Counted from the stretch's first letter, positions 8,899-18,110 are shown. The stretch: 32,585 nt of DNA from Pseudomonadota bacterium (GCA_018241325.1 JAFEEB010000070.1:1-32585), one strand, 5' to 3'. The notes: generated by a model from the sequence alone, not told the origin. Numbers and translations are program-made.

Positions 8899-9795
8899 CT
8901 ACTTGAAGAACGCAGCCACGCCCGTCACGATCGACACTGCTGCGGTGACGATGGGGGTGAGCAGTGCGATCAAGTCACGCAGCGCCTCGGTGTGCCGGCG
9001 AGCGCGCTGTGCCGCCGTGCGCAAAGGTGCGCCGCCGGCCAGTTCAGCCAACTCCCGCGCCACGCGATGGGCGGCGTTTGCGCGCTGGCGCTGGATGAGG
9101 TGCGCCAGCAGCACGCCTGTCAGGTCGCCCGAGGCGATGCTGGTGATGTAGTAGGCGACTTCGCGCCATTCGGGCGTGTTTTGCGGCCAGAACGGCACGC
9201 CGTCGATGCGGGCGATGACGGCAGTCATCGCGGCCACGGCCAGCACCGCCACCAGCACCGCGCACAGGGCATGCACCGCCAGCGGCGCGCGGTAGCGCAG
9301 CGCAAAGCCCAGACCGAAGGCCAGCGGCAGCGCAATCGAGACGATGCGCAGCCACAACGGGTTCAGATCCAGGCCCAGCACAATCAGCGCATGCGCCAGC
9401 ACCAGGGTCAAGACCGGCACGGCGACGCGCGCAAGGCCACTGAACCAGCCCAGCGCCGTGGCATTCGGCCCGGTGGCCGGGGCGGCTGCGCCGGGCTTGT
9501 CCGCAGGTGCCGCCGGACCTTGGTCCTCGCCATTGCCCGATTCGGCGTCGCGGATTCCTTCTTCGCGCGGCAACGGCAGGCCGCTCCAATGGCGCGAGAG
9601 CAGAGCGGCAAGGCGCGCGTTCTGCGTCTCCAGAGCGTCGATCCGTTTGGCCTGCGCACGCAACTCGCGATGCACGGGGGTGAAAAATTGCAGATCGCGC
9701 TGGCAGTACCGGCACACCACCGCCAGCGCCGAAATGCGTTCGGCGCAATAGGGGCAGGTCATGGTGTCGGCCGGCAGGGCGGCGACGGCGGGCAT
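8899..9795 (-). CDS. Zinc-ribbon membrane protein, function unknown
   Basis: 298 residues from the ATG at 9795; a TTG at 9807 with a better-placed AAGG and an ATG at 9762 are alternatives. The N-terminus has a rubredoxin-type knuckle pair, CPYC (Cys14, Cys17) and CRYC (Cys28, Cys31), expected to bind zinc. A short charged helix (about 41-66, possible coiled coil) follows, then an acidic Pro/Ala-rich linker (75-112). Hydrophobic segments lie at about 121-141, 148-166, 171-195 and 275-297. I recognise no named family. It is downstream of the exported protein at 9824-10255 (28-nt gap to this start), so the two probably share a transcript, divergent from the CHAT protease. Confidence 0.8.
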   Translation of the reverse strand: MPAVAALPADTMTCPYCAERISALAVVCRYCQRDLQFFTPVHRELRAQAKRIDALETQNARLAALLSRHWSGLPLPREEGIRDAESGNGEDQGPAAPADKPGAAAPATGPNATALGWFSGLARVAVPVLTLVLAHALIVLGLDLNPLWLRIVSIALPLAFGLGFALRYRAPLAVHALCAVLVAVLAVAAMTAVIARIDGVPFWPQNTPEWREVAYYITSIASGDLTGVLLAHLIQRQRANAAHRVARELAELAGGAPLRTAAQRARRHTEALRDLIALLTPIVTAAVSIVTGVAAFFK

Positions 9796-9823
9796 CGGCT
9801 GGCTCAACGCTGCTGCGCCTTCG

Positions 9824-10255
9824 TCACTGGGCGCTGAAGTTCACCAGCCGGCTGCTGGAGCGGCCTTCTGCGTCCGACACCTCCACCCGCAATTGGTGCT
9901 CGCCTGCCGGCACCGTGGCGCCTTCCAGCGCGATGCCGCTGCCCGTGGTGCCCGCGCGCACGCGCTCGGTCAGATCGACGGCTGGGTTTTTCATGTAGGT
10001 CACCTTGACGGTCTTGGGGTCGATCGGCACGCCGCCGCGTGACTTGAAATCGACCTTGATGGCCACGCCGTCCTTCTTCACGCTGCCCGATGGACTGGTC
10101 ACATCGATGCCGGGTCCCCGCGTCACGCCGGCGCGCTTGACCTCCTGGTAGGCCGAAGGCAATTTGGATTCGGCATCGGTGATGAGGTCCAGCGCCAGCG
10201 CGCTCGTGACGCACAGCATCGCGGCCGCGGGGGCCACAATCAAATACGGCTTCAT
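9824..10255 (-). CDS. Small exported protein with an Ig-like fold, function unknown
   Basis: 143 residues. The N-terminus MKPYLIVAPAAAMLCVTSAL is a signal peptide, with cleavage likely near ALALD. The mature part is short beta-rich sequence (VAIKVDFKSRGGVPIDPKTV, then HQLRVEVSDAEGRSSSRLV) like an Ig-like or fibronectin-type extracellular domain; it has no cysteines after the signal. Its start codon faces the TPR-CHAT gene across 96 bp, suggesting divergent promoters. Location is inferred to be periplasm or surface. I cannot assign a role beyond a possible partner or substrate of the neighbouring protease. Confidence 0.75.
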   Translation of the reverse strand: MKPYLIVAPAAAMLCVTSALALDLITDAESKLPSAYQEVKRAGVTRGPGIDVTSPSGSVKKDGVAIKVDFKSRGGVPIDPKTVKVTYMKNPAVDLTERVRAGTTGSGIALEGATVPAGEHQLRVEVSDAEGRSSSRLVNFSAQ

Positions 10256-10351
10256 GGTTTTCCTGTCGAAGAAAATAGGGGCGGCGCCTCACCGGAGAGG
10301 CCTTGTTCCTTGGCCCGCAGGATTCTAGACATGCAAATCGGAGGGGGTTGA

Positions 10352-13300
10352 ATGCGCACGGCGAATTTCTGGCTTGTGTCGGTTTTTTGTGTATCGATTG
10401 GTTTTTTCGCGTCAGCCAATGGCCAGTCGGCACGAACGGCGGTGCCGTCGGGTCCGGCCTTCGAGCTCAGTCGTGCGGCGCTGGAGCGCGCCCACGGGTT
10501 GACCCAACAGTCCGACTGGGTTGCAGCCGGGCATGAGCTGCAAGCGGCCTTGCGGGCCGTGCCGGACGATGGCGAGGACCGGATGGGTGAATATCTGGCG
10601 CGCGACCATGTCTTGTTCCTGTTGGCCGAGAACGCTGGCGCGCGTTTCGACGACACCGCGCGCGTCGATTGGATCGAGCAGCGAGTGGCGGTGCGAGCCC
10701 GGTTCTGGGGCGCTGACGAGCCGGCGACACTGGCGGTTCGCAACGCGCGTGCCATCGAGTGGTGCAAGGTCGGACGCTGCGCTGACGCGCTGGCCGATCA
10801 GCAAGCCATCTACCGCCACACGCTGGCGCAGCGCGGGCCCGAGCACCGCAATACGCTGGTGGCGCGTCACAACATGACCACCAGCCTGAGCGACCTGGGG
10901 CGCCACGCCGAAGCGCTCGCGATCGAGCAGGAGATCTCGGCCCAGGCCGAGCGGCTGTGGGGCGCGACCGATCCGATGACGCTGCGCTTCAAGAACGGCG
11001 TCGCGGTTGCGCTGGCCGAACTCGGTCGCTATGCCGACGCGCTGACCTTGCACGAGCAAATTCACGAGGCGCGGGCCAAGGTCCTGGGGCCGACGGCGCC
11101 GGACACGCTCAGTTCCTTGCGCAGCGTCGGATTCACCTACGGCCTGCTGTCGCGCCACCGTGAATCCATTGCCGCGTTCCAACGCGTGTTGGCGTTGACG
11201 CGCCAGGCGGTGGGCGAGCGCCACCCGGCCGCGGCGGCGGCGCAGACCGATCTGGCGCTGGCCCTGCGCCGCGTCGGTCGATTGGGTGAGGCGCGCAACC
11301 AATCGCTGGCGGCCTGGCAGATGCTGGCCGAGCTGAGTGGCGCCAACCACCCCGAAACCCTGCTGGCCATGAACGTGCACGGCAGCATCCTGCTGCTGCT
11401 GGACGACGCGCCGGCAGCGCTGCGTGTGACGCAGGCGGCTCTCGCCGCGCGTCTATGGGTGACGTCCGAAGACCACCCGCTGGCGCTTCGCGCGCGCCAG
11501 AGCGTGGGCCGCGCGCACTTGATGGGCGGCGACGCCGACGCAGCGCTGCTCGAGTTCGAGCGCACGCACGAAGGCATGCGCCGCGTTTTTGGCGACAACC
11601 ATCCCGACACCCTGCTGGTTTTGCTCGACCGCATGGAAGCGGCTTTGGCTGCCGGCAGCTTGGGCGATCAGCGGCGCTGGATGAAGGCGTTCGAGACTGG
11701 CGTGGAGCAATTGCGCGCGCAGCACGGCCTCAGCCCCAAGAGCCGCCGCACGCTGTTCGAGCGCTACGTGGACGGCTATCGAATGCAGGCGCTTTCGAAC
11801 GTTCGAGCGGGCGAGGGCGAGTCGGCGTTCGCGCTGGCCGAACGGTCGAAGGCGCGGACCTTGCTGGAGAGTACGGCGCTTCAGCAGGCCAACCGCTCGG
11901 GCGTGTTGCCACGCGCAGCGCAAGCCGAAGTGGACGGCCACGAGGCGCGGCTGGCCCAGATCGACCGCGACCTCGACGCGACCACGCAGGCCGACCGCCG
12001 CCAGGCACTCGAGGCCGAGCGAAATCGCGAGGTGCGCGCCTACGCCGACACCACCGCTGGCTTGCGCGCACGGCACCCGCGCTACGCGCGCCTGGCCGCG
12101 CCGCCGCAGGCCAGCCTGGCCGACGCGCGGCGCTGGCTGCCGGCCGACACGCTGTTTGTCAGCTACCTCGTCACGCACGACCGTGTCATGGCGTTCGCGA
12201 TCGACGCGACCGGGCTGCGCCAAGCCATCGAGCTGCCGGCACTGGTCGGTTTGGGCGAAACGATCGACGCCTACCGGCGTCTGGTCGGCGATGCGCTGGC
12301 CGACGGGCAGCTCGTCTGGCAGGTCGCGCCCGACCACTATCGGGTGGGCCCGCGCAACCAGCCGCCGACCGAGGGCGCCGTGGCAGTAACCGACGCGCAG
12401 CCCATCGGACGCTTGCTGAGCGCGCACTTGCTGCAACCGCTGCAGGCGGAGATCGGCAGGCACCGGCGGCTGCTGATCTCGCCCGACGGCGCGCTGGCAA
12501 CGCTCCCGTTCGAGGCGCTCCCGTTTGCCGAGGGGCCCGGAGGCGCGCATTGGCTGTCCGAGTCGCATGGCGTGACCTATGTCCAGTCTCTGTCGATGCT
12601 CGGACTGTTGCAGCAACGCAGCGCGCAATATCAGCGGCTGCCGGCCCGACGGGCCTTGTTGGCCGTGGGCAATCCCGTCTATCGGGCCGAACGCCCGACG
12701 GGCGTGGCCAATGTGGCCGCGGTGGGCAACGATGCAACGGCGCCATTGCGCGGCGCCAGCGTCAATCGCGAAACCGCGGCCAGCGCCTTGGCCGAGTCGG
12801 ACGAAAACGTCAACGAGGCCGTCGGACTGCTGCGCGAAGCCGATTGGGACGAGCTGCCGGGCACTGCGCGGGAGGTGGCTGCCGTGCGCGGCGCCGTGCG
12901 CCGCGGGCGGGTGGACACGCTGCTGGGCGAGCAGGCGTCCGAGGCGCGGCTGCAAGCCCTTGACCAGCGTGGCGAGCTGGCGAAGTACGAGCGCCTGCTG
13001 TTCTCGGTGCACGGATTTCTGAGTCCGGCGGTGCCCGCACTGAGCGCGCTGGTGCTCAGCCAGGATGCGAACCCGCCGAACGTGGACGGCTACATCACCG
13101 CCGCCGAATGGCCGGGCTACACGCTGCGCAGCGACCTGGTCGTCATGTCGGCCTGCGAAACCGGCTTGGGCAAGGTGGTGCAGGGCGAGGGCGTGATGGG
13201 CCTTCCCTACGCGCTGTACGTGGCCGGCAACACCAGCGCGGTCATGACGCTGTGGCAGGTGAACGACGAAAGCACGGCCAAATTCATGGAAGCATTTTTC

Positions 13301-13456
13301 AAGCGCCTGAACCTGGGCGAGGCCACCGACGTCGCGCTCGCCGCCACCAAGCGCGATTTCGCCACCGGTGCGTTTGGCGAGAAGTTGCGCCGCCCGGTGT
13401 ACTGGGCGCCGTTCGTGCTGTACGGCGGCGTCGGGCCGACTGCGAGGCTGCGCTGA
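10352..13456 (+). CDS. Exported TPR-CHAT protein (caspase-like peptidase)
   Basis: 1034 residues with a strong GGAGGGGG ribosome binding site. Residues 1-24 form a signal peptide ending near FASANGQ. About 140-440 are tandem tetratricopeptide repeats of the kinesin-light-chain type, each near 42 residues with a Gly-x-x-(His/Ala)-Pro-x-Thr-Leu turn. A helical charged stretch (~490-600) leads into a CHAT domain at about 690-1030. The caspase-like dyad is present: His887 in FSVHGF and Cys935 in MSACETGLG. The C-terminus has GNTSAVMTLWQVNDEST and PVYWAPFVLYGG, conserved in CHAT proteins. CHAT enzymes are separase/caspase relatives that cut after activation through their repeats. A signal peptide would place this one outside the cytoplasm, unlike CRISPR-linked TPR-CHAT. 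Substrate unknown. Confidence 0.9.
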   Translation: MRTANFWLVSVFCVSIGFFASANGQSARTAVPSGPAFELSRAALERAHGLTQQSDWVAAGHELQAALRAVPDDGEDRMGEYLARDHVLFLLAENAGARFDDTARVDWIEQRVAVRARFWGADEPATLAVRNARAIEWCKVGRCADALADQQAIYRHTLAQRGPEHRNTLVARHNMTTSLSDLGRHAEALAIEQEISAQAERLWGATDPMTLRFKNGVAVALAELGRYADALTLHEQIHEARAKVLGPTAPDTLSSLRSVGFTYGLLSRHRESIAAFQRVLALTRQAVGERHPAAAAAQTDLALALRRVGRLGEARNQSLAAWQMLAELSGANHPETLLAMNVHGSILLLLDDAPAALRVTQAALAARLWVTSEDHPLALRARQSVGRAHLMGGDADAALLEFERTHEGMRRVFGDNHPDTLLVLLDRMEAALAAGSLGDQRRWMKAFETGVEQLRAQHGLSPKSRRTLFERYVDGYRMQALSNVRAGEGESAFALAERSKARTLLESTALQQANRSGVLPRAAQAEVDGHEARLAQIDRDLDATTQADRRQALEAERNREVRAYADTTAGLRARHPRYARLAAPPQASLADARRWLPADTLFVSYLVTHDRVMAFAIDATGLRQAIELPALVGLGETIDAYRRLVGDALADGQLVWQVAPDHYRVGPRNQPPTEGAVAVTDAQPIGRLLSAHLLQPLQAEIGRHRRLLISPDGALATLPFEALPFAEGPGGAHWLSESHGVTYVQSLSMLGLLQQRSAQYQRLPARRALLAVGNPVYRAERPTGVANVAAVGNDATAPLRGASVNRETAASALAESDENVNEAVGLLREADWDELPGTAREVAAVRGAVRRGRVDTLLGEQASEARLQALDQRGELAKYERLLFSVHGFLSPAVPALSALVLSQDANPPNVDGYITAAEWPGYTLRSDLVVMSACETGLGKVVQGEGVMGLPYALYVAGNTSAVMTLWQVNDESTAKFMEAFFKRLNLGEATDVALAATKRDFATGAFGEKLRRPVYWAPFVLYGGVGPTARLR

Positions 13457-13667
13457 TGCGAAAATCCAGTCGATGCCGAGCCCCATGCGCGAGAAGGTCG
13501 CGCGGTTGGCGGCCAGGTCGAGAACATGTTTCACCTCAGCGCGTTCACACCGAGAAGTCTGCAAATGCACATCGCCGAATTCGAATCGTTGATATGCATG
13601 AAGCGCTCGGAATCCGCGTCGGTGCCAGCCAATCCGCTGGCGCTTGTCAAGTAGACCGGACTCTCGT
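13457..13667. other. Gap between the CHAT gene and thiD
   Basis: No gene is called here. On the - strand an open stretch (about 13590 to 13460) reads FEFGDVHLQTSRCERAEVKH and then LDLAANRATFSRMGLG, which looks more protein-like than a random shadow frame and may be a gene relic. I cannot name a family. No hairpin terminator for the CHAT gene and no thi box before thiD are seen. Confidence 0.4.
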
Positions 13668-14498
13668 GTGACGCAGCAATACGTTCGGGTGCTCACCATC
13701 GCCGGCAGCGACTCGGGCGGCGGCGCCGGCATTCAGGCCGACCTCAAGACCTTTGCCGCGCTGGGCTGCTACGGCATGAGCGCCATCACCGCGCTGACGG
13801 CGCAAAACACGCAGGGCGTGACCGCCATCCACGCCGCGCCGGCCGACTTTTTGGCGGCGCAGATCGATGCGGTGATGGGCGACATCGGCGCGCATGCGGT
13901 CAAGGTCGGCATGCTGCATGCGCCCGAGATCGTGCGCACCGTGGCTGCCGCCATCGACCGCCATGCGATGGCGCCCGTGGTGCTCGATCCGGTGATGGTC
14001 TCGGCCACCGGCGCGCCGCTGATCGAGCCGCCGGCTGCGCAGGCGCTGGTGCGCGAGCTGTTTCCGCGCGCGGCCCTCGTCACCCCCAACCTGGATGAGG
14101 CGGCGCTGCTGCTGGGCCACCCCATCACCCAGGCGGACGCGCTGGAGAGCGCCGCGCAAGCGCTGATCGACCAAGGCGCGCGCGCCGTGCTGCTCAAGGG
14201 TGGCCACCTGCCGGGCGACGAGGTGCTGGACGTGCTGGCCATCGCCGGTCAGCCGCCACTGCGCATGCTGGATGCGCGCATCGCCACGCGCAACCTGCAC
14301 GGGGCCGGCTGCACACTGTCGTCGGCCGTGGCAGCCCACCTGGCGTTGGGCCTGGCGCTGCCCGATGCCGTGCGCGCGGCGCGGCAGTATGTGCGCGCGG
14401 CGCTGATCGCAGGCGCGCCGGTGTGCACCGGCCACGGCGTGGGGCCGCTCGATCACGGCTTCGCGCCGCGTCCCATGGTGCTGCGCGAGCGGCGTTGA
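13668..14498 (+). CDS. thiD: Stand-alone HMP/HMP-P kinase ThiD
   Basis: 276 residues from the GTG at 13668 (MTQQYVRVLTIAGSDSGGG); a TTG at 13644 is possible but lies in non-conserved sequence. The length and motifs are those of ThiD: GSDSGGGAGIQADLKTFAAL, VTPNLDEAALLL, LLKGGHL and the anion-hole GAGCTLSSA. It phosphorylates HMP to HMP-P and on to HMP-PP. The chromosome therefore encodes a second ThiD in addition to the kinase domain of thiDE. It lies beyond a 4.8-kb accessory cassette, has no riboswitch of its own, and leaves a broken copy at 8750-8880. Confidence 0.95.
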   Translation: MTQQYVRVLTIAGSDSGGGAGIQADLKTFAALGCYGMSAITALTAQNTQGVTAIHAAPADFLAAQIDAVMGDIGAHAVKVGMLHAPEIVRTVAAAIDRHAMAPVVLDPVMVSATGAPLIEPPAAQALVRELFPRAALVTPNLDEAALLLGHPITQADALESAAQALIDQGARAVLLKGGHLPGDEVLDVLAIAGQPPLRMLDARIATRNLHGAGCTLSSAVAAHLALGLALPDAVRAARQYVRAALIAGAPVCTGHGVGPLDHGFAPRPMVLRERR

Positions 14499-14733
14499 AC
14501 GCCCTGCAGGGCGGCGCAATCTGGCGCGGATATTGACGCCGAAAGATGTAACTTGATACCGATGTATTGCGTCACATACGCCTGAAGAAGTACACAAACG
14601 GGCATCCGGCGTCTTACCATCGCATTGTCGGTTTCGCCGGTGCGGCGGGCACGCCAAGCGGCTGCGGGGGTGGCGCCCAACGCAGGCCTCCCGGCGCATG
14701 ACGGGGCCGACGGACAAAAGAAAGAAGCCGGAC
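14499..14733. other. Intergenic region before the regulator gene
   Basis: It holds a perfect palindrome CGCCCTGCAGGGCG at 14500-14513 just after the thiD stop, without a T tract. Around 14530-14600 is an AT-richer stretch (GATGTAACTTGATACCGATG, then GCGTCACATACG) that is the likely promoter region of the AraC-type gene. No gene is seen. Confidence 0.4.
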
Positions 14734-15618
14734 ATGGCCACGCCATCCCTTGCATGCCCGAGCCCCGTCGGGCCCGCGCCGCAGCCGGCGCGCGCGGTCT
14801 GGATCGACCTGCGCTGCCAACCCGATGCACGCAGTCTGTGGCCGGACGCCGCGCCGCATGCTGACTGGGTGCGCGTCACCCGATTGGCGGACCTGGGCGG
14901 CGCCGTCGCGCGCCAGCGTCCGCAGTTTGCCTGCCTCGAATTCGACTACCCCGACCGCACCCGGCTGGCCGCCGTGCCGCTGCTGCGGCGCGAGTTTCCG
15001 GCGCTGCCGCTGTTGATGTTCACCGAATACCACACGGAGGCGCTGGCGATCTGGGCCTTTCGCTGCCGGGTGTGGGACTACCGCGTCAAGCCCGTCAGCG
15101 CCGACACGCTGGTGCGGCTGATCCAGGCCGCGGGCGCCTTTGTCCGCCGCGTGGCGCTGGACGGAGGCTGGTTCGCGCCGGCGCTGCCACCCGGCCTGCT
15201 GGCGCCGGCCGGGCACCTGCGCCGGCCTTTGACGGCGGCGCCGCGCACCGCGGCGGCGGTGGCCTGGATCGGCGAGCACTATGCCGAGCCGTGCCCGGTC
15301 AAGACCGTCGCCGATCTGTGCCACCTGTCCGAGTCCGAGTTCAGCCGCGCCTTTCATCGCGAGCACGGCGTGTCGTATCTGCGCTTCCTGCTGCATTACC
15401 GCATCGACCGGGCGCGCGAATTCCTGGCCGAGCCCCTGGCTTCCGTATCGCAAGTCGCTTATGAGGTCGGGTTCAACGACCTGTCGTACTTTGGGCGCGT
15501 GTTCCGGCGCATCGTCGGCGTGCCCGCCTCTCATTTCCAGCAAAGGCTGCAGGCGCAGGCTGTCGCGGCGGTGCCGGCCTGCGCAGAATCGTTCCAGTCA
15601 AGCGCAGGTCAGCGCTAA
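14734..15618 (+). CDS. AraC-family regulator with a degenerate response-regulator receiver domain
   Basis: 294 residues from the ATG at 14734 (AAGAAAG upstream); an in-frame ATG at 14698 would add 12. Residues ~20-135 follow a CheY-like pattern: LEFDYPD with Asp71 in the phospho-acceptor position, LLMFTEY, and RVKPVS with Lys119. The acidic pair of strand 1 is reduced to WIDLRC, so phosphorylation may be absent or altered. Residues ~175-275 contain two helix-turn-helix motifs of the AraC type (KTVADLCHLSESEFSRAFHR and SVSQVAYEVGFNDLSYFGRV). No histidine kinase is nearby. It is co-oriented with and 92 bp upstream of the Cys-rich gene, so it probably controls the locus that follows. Confidence 0.88.
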   Translation: MATPSLACPSPVGPAPQPARAVWIDLRCQPDARSLWPDAAPHADWVRVTRLADLGGAVARQRPQFACLEFDYPDRTRLAAVPLLRREFPALPLLMFTEYHTEALAIWAFRCRVWDYRVKPVSADTLVRLIQAAGAFVRRVALDGGWFAPALPPGLLAPAGHLRRPLTAAPRTAAAVAWIGEHYAEPCPVKTVADLCHLSESEFSRAFHREHGVSYLRFLLHYRIDRAREFLAEPLASVSQVAYEVGFNDLSYFGRVFRRIVGVPASHFQQRLQAQAVAAVPACAESFQSSAGQR

Positions 15619-15710
15619 CGCGACACGCCGGCGAAGCGGCAAGCTGGCGGCTCCGTTCACATGCGCGTCCCGTCGAATCATCGATGGGGTGCGTGCCCGA
15701 GGAGCCCAGC

Positions 15711-18059
15711 ATGACCAAGATCGTCGGCGAACTGGATCTGAGCCAGATCCCGGATGCGCAGTACAAGCCCGAACTGGAACTGCGCGTGGCTGTCGTACGC
15801 GAGGACAGCGTCCTCGGGTCGGTCGTGCTCAAGCCGGCCGGCGCCAAGCAACGGCGCCTGCCCTTCGAGGTGGAGTTCACGCCGCCGCTGCTGCCCGGCG
15901 CGCGCCGGCCGTGTCCGGTGGTGCTGCTGGCCGGTCCCAACCTGGCCGATCGCGAATTCCTGGCGCTGGACACCGTGCGCCACGTGGTGGACCTGGGCGC
16001 GGCGCCTGAGCGCGCTGCCGCCCGGGCTGCGGCCGCGACGACGGCGCCGCTGAAGATCGGCGCGGTCGCGGTCGACGCCTCCATCTACCGCTGCTGGTTG
16101 CTCTGCTGTCGCACCTACACCATCAACGGCCGCATCGTCTGCCGTCACTGGCAATACGATCCGCGGCGCCGTCGCTGGGGCTTTTGCGACGAGCCCGTGC
16201 CCGGCGCCATGGTCGAGGCCTGGGACGTCGATCGCTTCTGGTGGTGGAGCTGGCGCGACGAGATCGCCAGCGCCGTGACCGACGTCAACGGCAACTTCCA
16301 CATGACCTTTCGCTGGTGCTGCCTGCGCTGGCGGCCGTGGCTGCGGCCCAACCCGGCGATCGACCCGGAAATCCTGGCGCGCATCCAGCAGCTGCTGGCC
16401 GCAGCCCAACTGCCATTGCCCTCGATTCCGCCCGGTCCCGACCCGGACCCGATGGTGTTCCAGCGCCTGCTGGGCGGCGCCGCCAGCCTGCCCGGGCCCT
16501 TGCTCGCCGCGGCCACGCAGGGCACGGCAGGCTTGCCCGCGGTGCAGCAGCCAGCCGCCACGCTGTCGGCACAAGCCTTGCGCGCGCTGCTGCCGGCATC
16601 GCCCGAACTGGCGGCGCTGCGCGTGTGGCCATGGTGGGAGTGGGACGACTGCGCACCGGACGTGGTGTTTCGCGCCACGCAGCGCTGCGACGGCCGCGTC
16701 AGCGTGATCTACGAGGAGTCCAACGCGCAGACGCGCTGGGACATTCCGACCACGCTGAACGTGACGCTGATCGCCAACGACCAGGCCTGCTGCCTGCCGA
16801 GCTGCCGTGACCCGGAATGCCCGGAATGCCTGACGCTCACGTGGGTCGGCTGCACGCCGGTCGATCTGATCAGCACCAACGCGGGCCCGCCCGACCTGCG
16901 CGGTTACGCCCGCGTGGCCGTCGCCGATGCCGACCCCTGGAAGGACAACCCGTTTTATGGCTCGCTGCAAATTCGCGGCGGAGTGGGCTGGGACGTGGAC
17001 TACTTCAAGGTGCAGATCTCCCGGGACGGCGCGCCCTGGGTCGATCTGCCGGTGCCCGCGTTCGCCGGCTACGCGCGCCGCTACTGGACGGGCGGCGGCT
17101 TCTCGCCCTACATCGACTTTTCGCCCAAGAACAACAGCGGCCAGACGGTCATCATGACCCGTCACCACTACGAGCAGCTCAACCCCGGGCTGCCGCAGTT
17201 TGGCGGGCAGGTGCTGTGGGACGACTACGACACCCTGTTCTACTTCGACAGCACGCAGCCGGGCCTGACGCCGGACGGCTTGTACGCGTTGCGCTTTGTC
17301 GGCTGGGCGGCCGACGCCGCCGACAAGCTGATCGCCGCCAGCGAGCGCATCCTGCCCACCTGCGGCCAGGACACGGCCGAGCGCGTGGACCTGCGCATCG
17401 ACAACCAGGCGCGCGTGCACCCGGCGCCGTCGCTGGGGGGGCCGTGCAAGATCCCGCACGGGCTGGACTGCAACCCCGTGACGCTGTCCTGTGGCCTGAT
17501 TCACCAGTACACGGTGGAGCCCGACTGCTACATCCGCGAGATCTGGAAGAACGAGGGCCAGCCCGGCCAGAGCTGCGTCGCGGCCTGCGACATCGTGCGC
17601 CTGGAGCCCACCGACACGCTGACCATCCACTTCAGCGTGACCTGCCCGGCCACCGTGCAAGACGGCCACCTGGGCGGCTACTGGCTGCGTGCCGAGTACG
17701 GTGCCAGCCAGGCCTTCTACATCGTCGAAGCCGGCGGCGGCGTGGGCACGCTGGCGGGCGATCCGACGCCCGAGTTCGGCCCCGGCTACAGCCAGGCGCT
17801 GGCGCAGGGCGCACCACGCCCGCACTGGTATGGCGGCGACTTCAAGGTCACGCTGCATGGGTCGGACTTTCCGCTGTGCTGCGCCTACTTGCTGCGCCTG
17901 TGGGCCTGGAAACGCACCACCAACGGCTGCTCCGACCCGACGGTGACGCACGTCAACCAGTTCGAGCTGACCTTTACCGTGCTGCGCCCCGAAATGTGCC
18001 CGGACCTGTGCCCGCCGCCGCGCGTTCCCCTCGGCGCCGTTGGAGACAACGCGCCATGA
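15711..18059 (+). CDS. Large cysteine- and tryptophan-rich protein with a transthyretin-like segment, unknown function
   Basis: 782 residues from the ATG at 15711, 6 nt after GAGGAG. No signal peptide or membrane helix is seen. Residues ~1-105 are a beta-rich domain (LELRVAVVREDSVLGSVVLK, LPFEVEFTPPLLPG) that faintly recalls the YscW/YbaY fold. Around 160-205, EPVPGAMVEAWDVD and later AVTDVNGNFHMTF match the pattern of carboxypeptidase-regulatory/transthyretin-like beta-sandwiches. The region between contains dense Cys/Trp/Arg (YRCWLLCCRTY, RFWWWSW, FRWCCLRWRPW). The C-terminal half is again beta-rich with paired cysteines, ending in a CPDLCPPP tail. I do not recognise the whole. It suggests a disulfide- or metal-stabilised structural protein. 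It heads a run of co-oriented genes. Confidence 0.75.
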   Translation: MTKIVGELDLSQIPDAQYKPELELRVAVVREDSVLGSVVLKPAGAKQRRLPFEVEFTPPLLPGARRPCPVVLLAGPNLADREFLALDTVRHVVDLGAAPERAAARAAAATTAPLKIGAVAVDASIYRCWLLCCRTYTINGRIVCRHWQYDPRRRRWGFCDEPVPGAMVEAWDVDRFWWWSWRDEIASAVTDVNGNFHMTFRWCCLRWRPWLRPNPAIDPEILARIQQLLAAAQLPLPSIPPGPDPDPMVFQRLLGGAASLPGPLLAAATQGTAGLPAVQQPAATLSAQALRALLPASPELAALRVWPWWEWDDCAPDVVFRATQRCDGRVSVIYEESNAQTRWDIPTTLNVTLIANDQACCLPSCRDPECPECLTLTWVGCTPVDLISTNAGPPDLRGYARVAVADADPWKDNPFYGSLQIRGGVGWDVDYFKVQISRDGAPWVDLPVPAFAGYARRYWTGGGFSPYIDFSPKNNSGQTVIMTRHHYEQLNPGLPQFGGQVLWDDYDTLFYFDSTQPGLTPDGLYALRFVGWAADAADKLIAASERILPTCGQDTAERVDLRIDNQARVHPAPSLGGPCKIPHGLDCNPVTLSCGLIHQYTVEPDCYIREIWKNEGQPGQSCVAACDIVRLEPTDTLTIHFSVTCPATVQDGHLGGYWLRAEYGASQAFYIVEAGGGVGTLAGDPTPEFGPGYSQALAQGAPRPHWYGGDFKVTLHGSDFPLCCAYLLRLWAWKRTTNGCSDPTVTHVNQFELTFTVLRPEMCPDLCPPPRVPLGAVGDNAP

Positions 18060-18110
18060 CGCACAAGGCAGACCACCGGCACAACCCCGCGATGAACGAC
18101 GGACGTCACC

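Noticed and set aside
10352-13456. Link of the TPR-CHAT protein to type III-E CRISPR (Craspase)
   Set aside because: There is no CRISPR array or cas gene in the window, and the protein begins with a signal peptide, so a cytoplasmic effector role is unlikely.
14500-14513. Terminator after the stand-alone thiD
   Set aside because: It is a perfect 14-bp palindrome with no loop and no T tract, which is more like a protein-binding or chance site.
18056-18110. Small gene starting at an ATG overlapping the stop of the 782-residue gene
   Set aside because: The frame continues as Arg/Gly/Ala-rich shadow through the DUF1360 gene and has no recognisable features.
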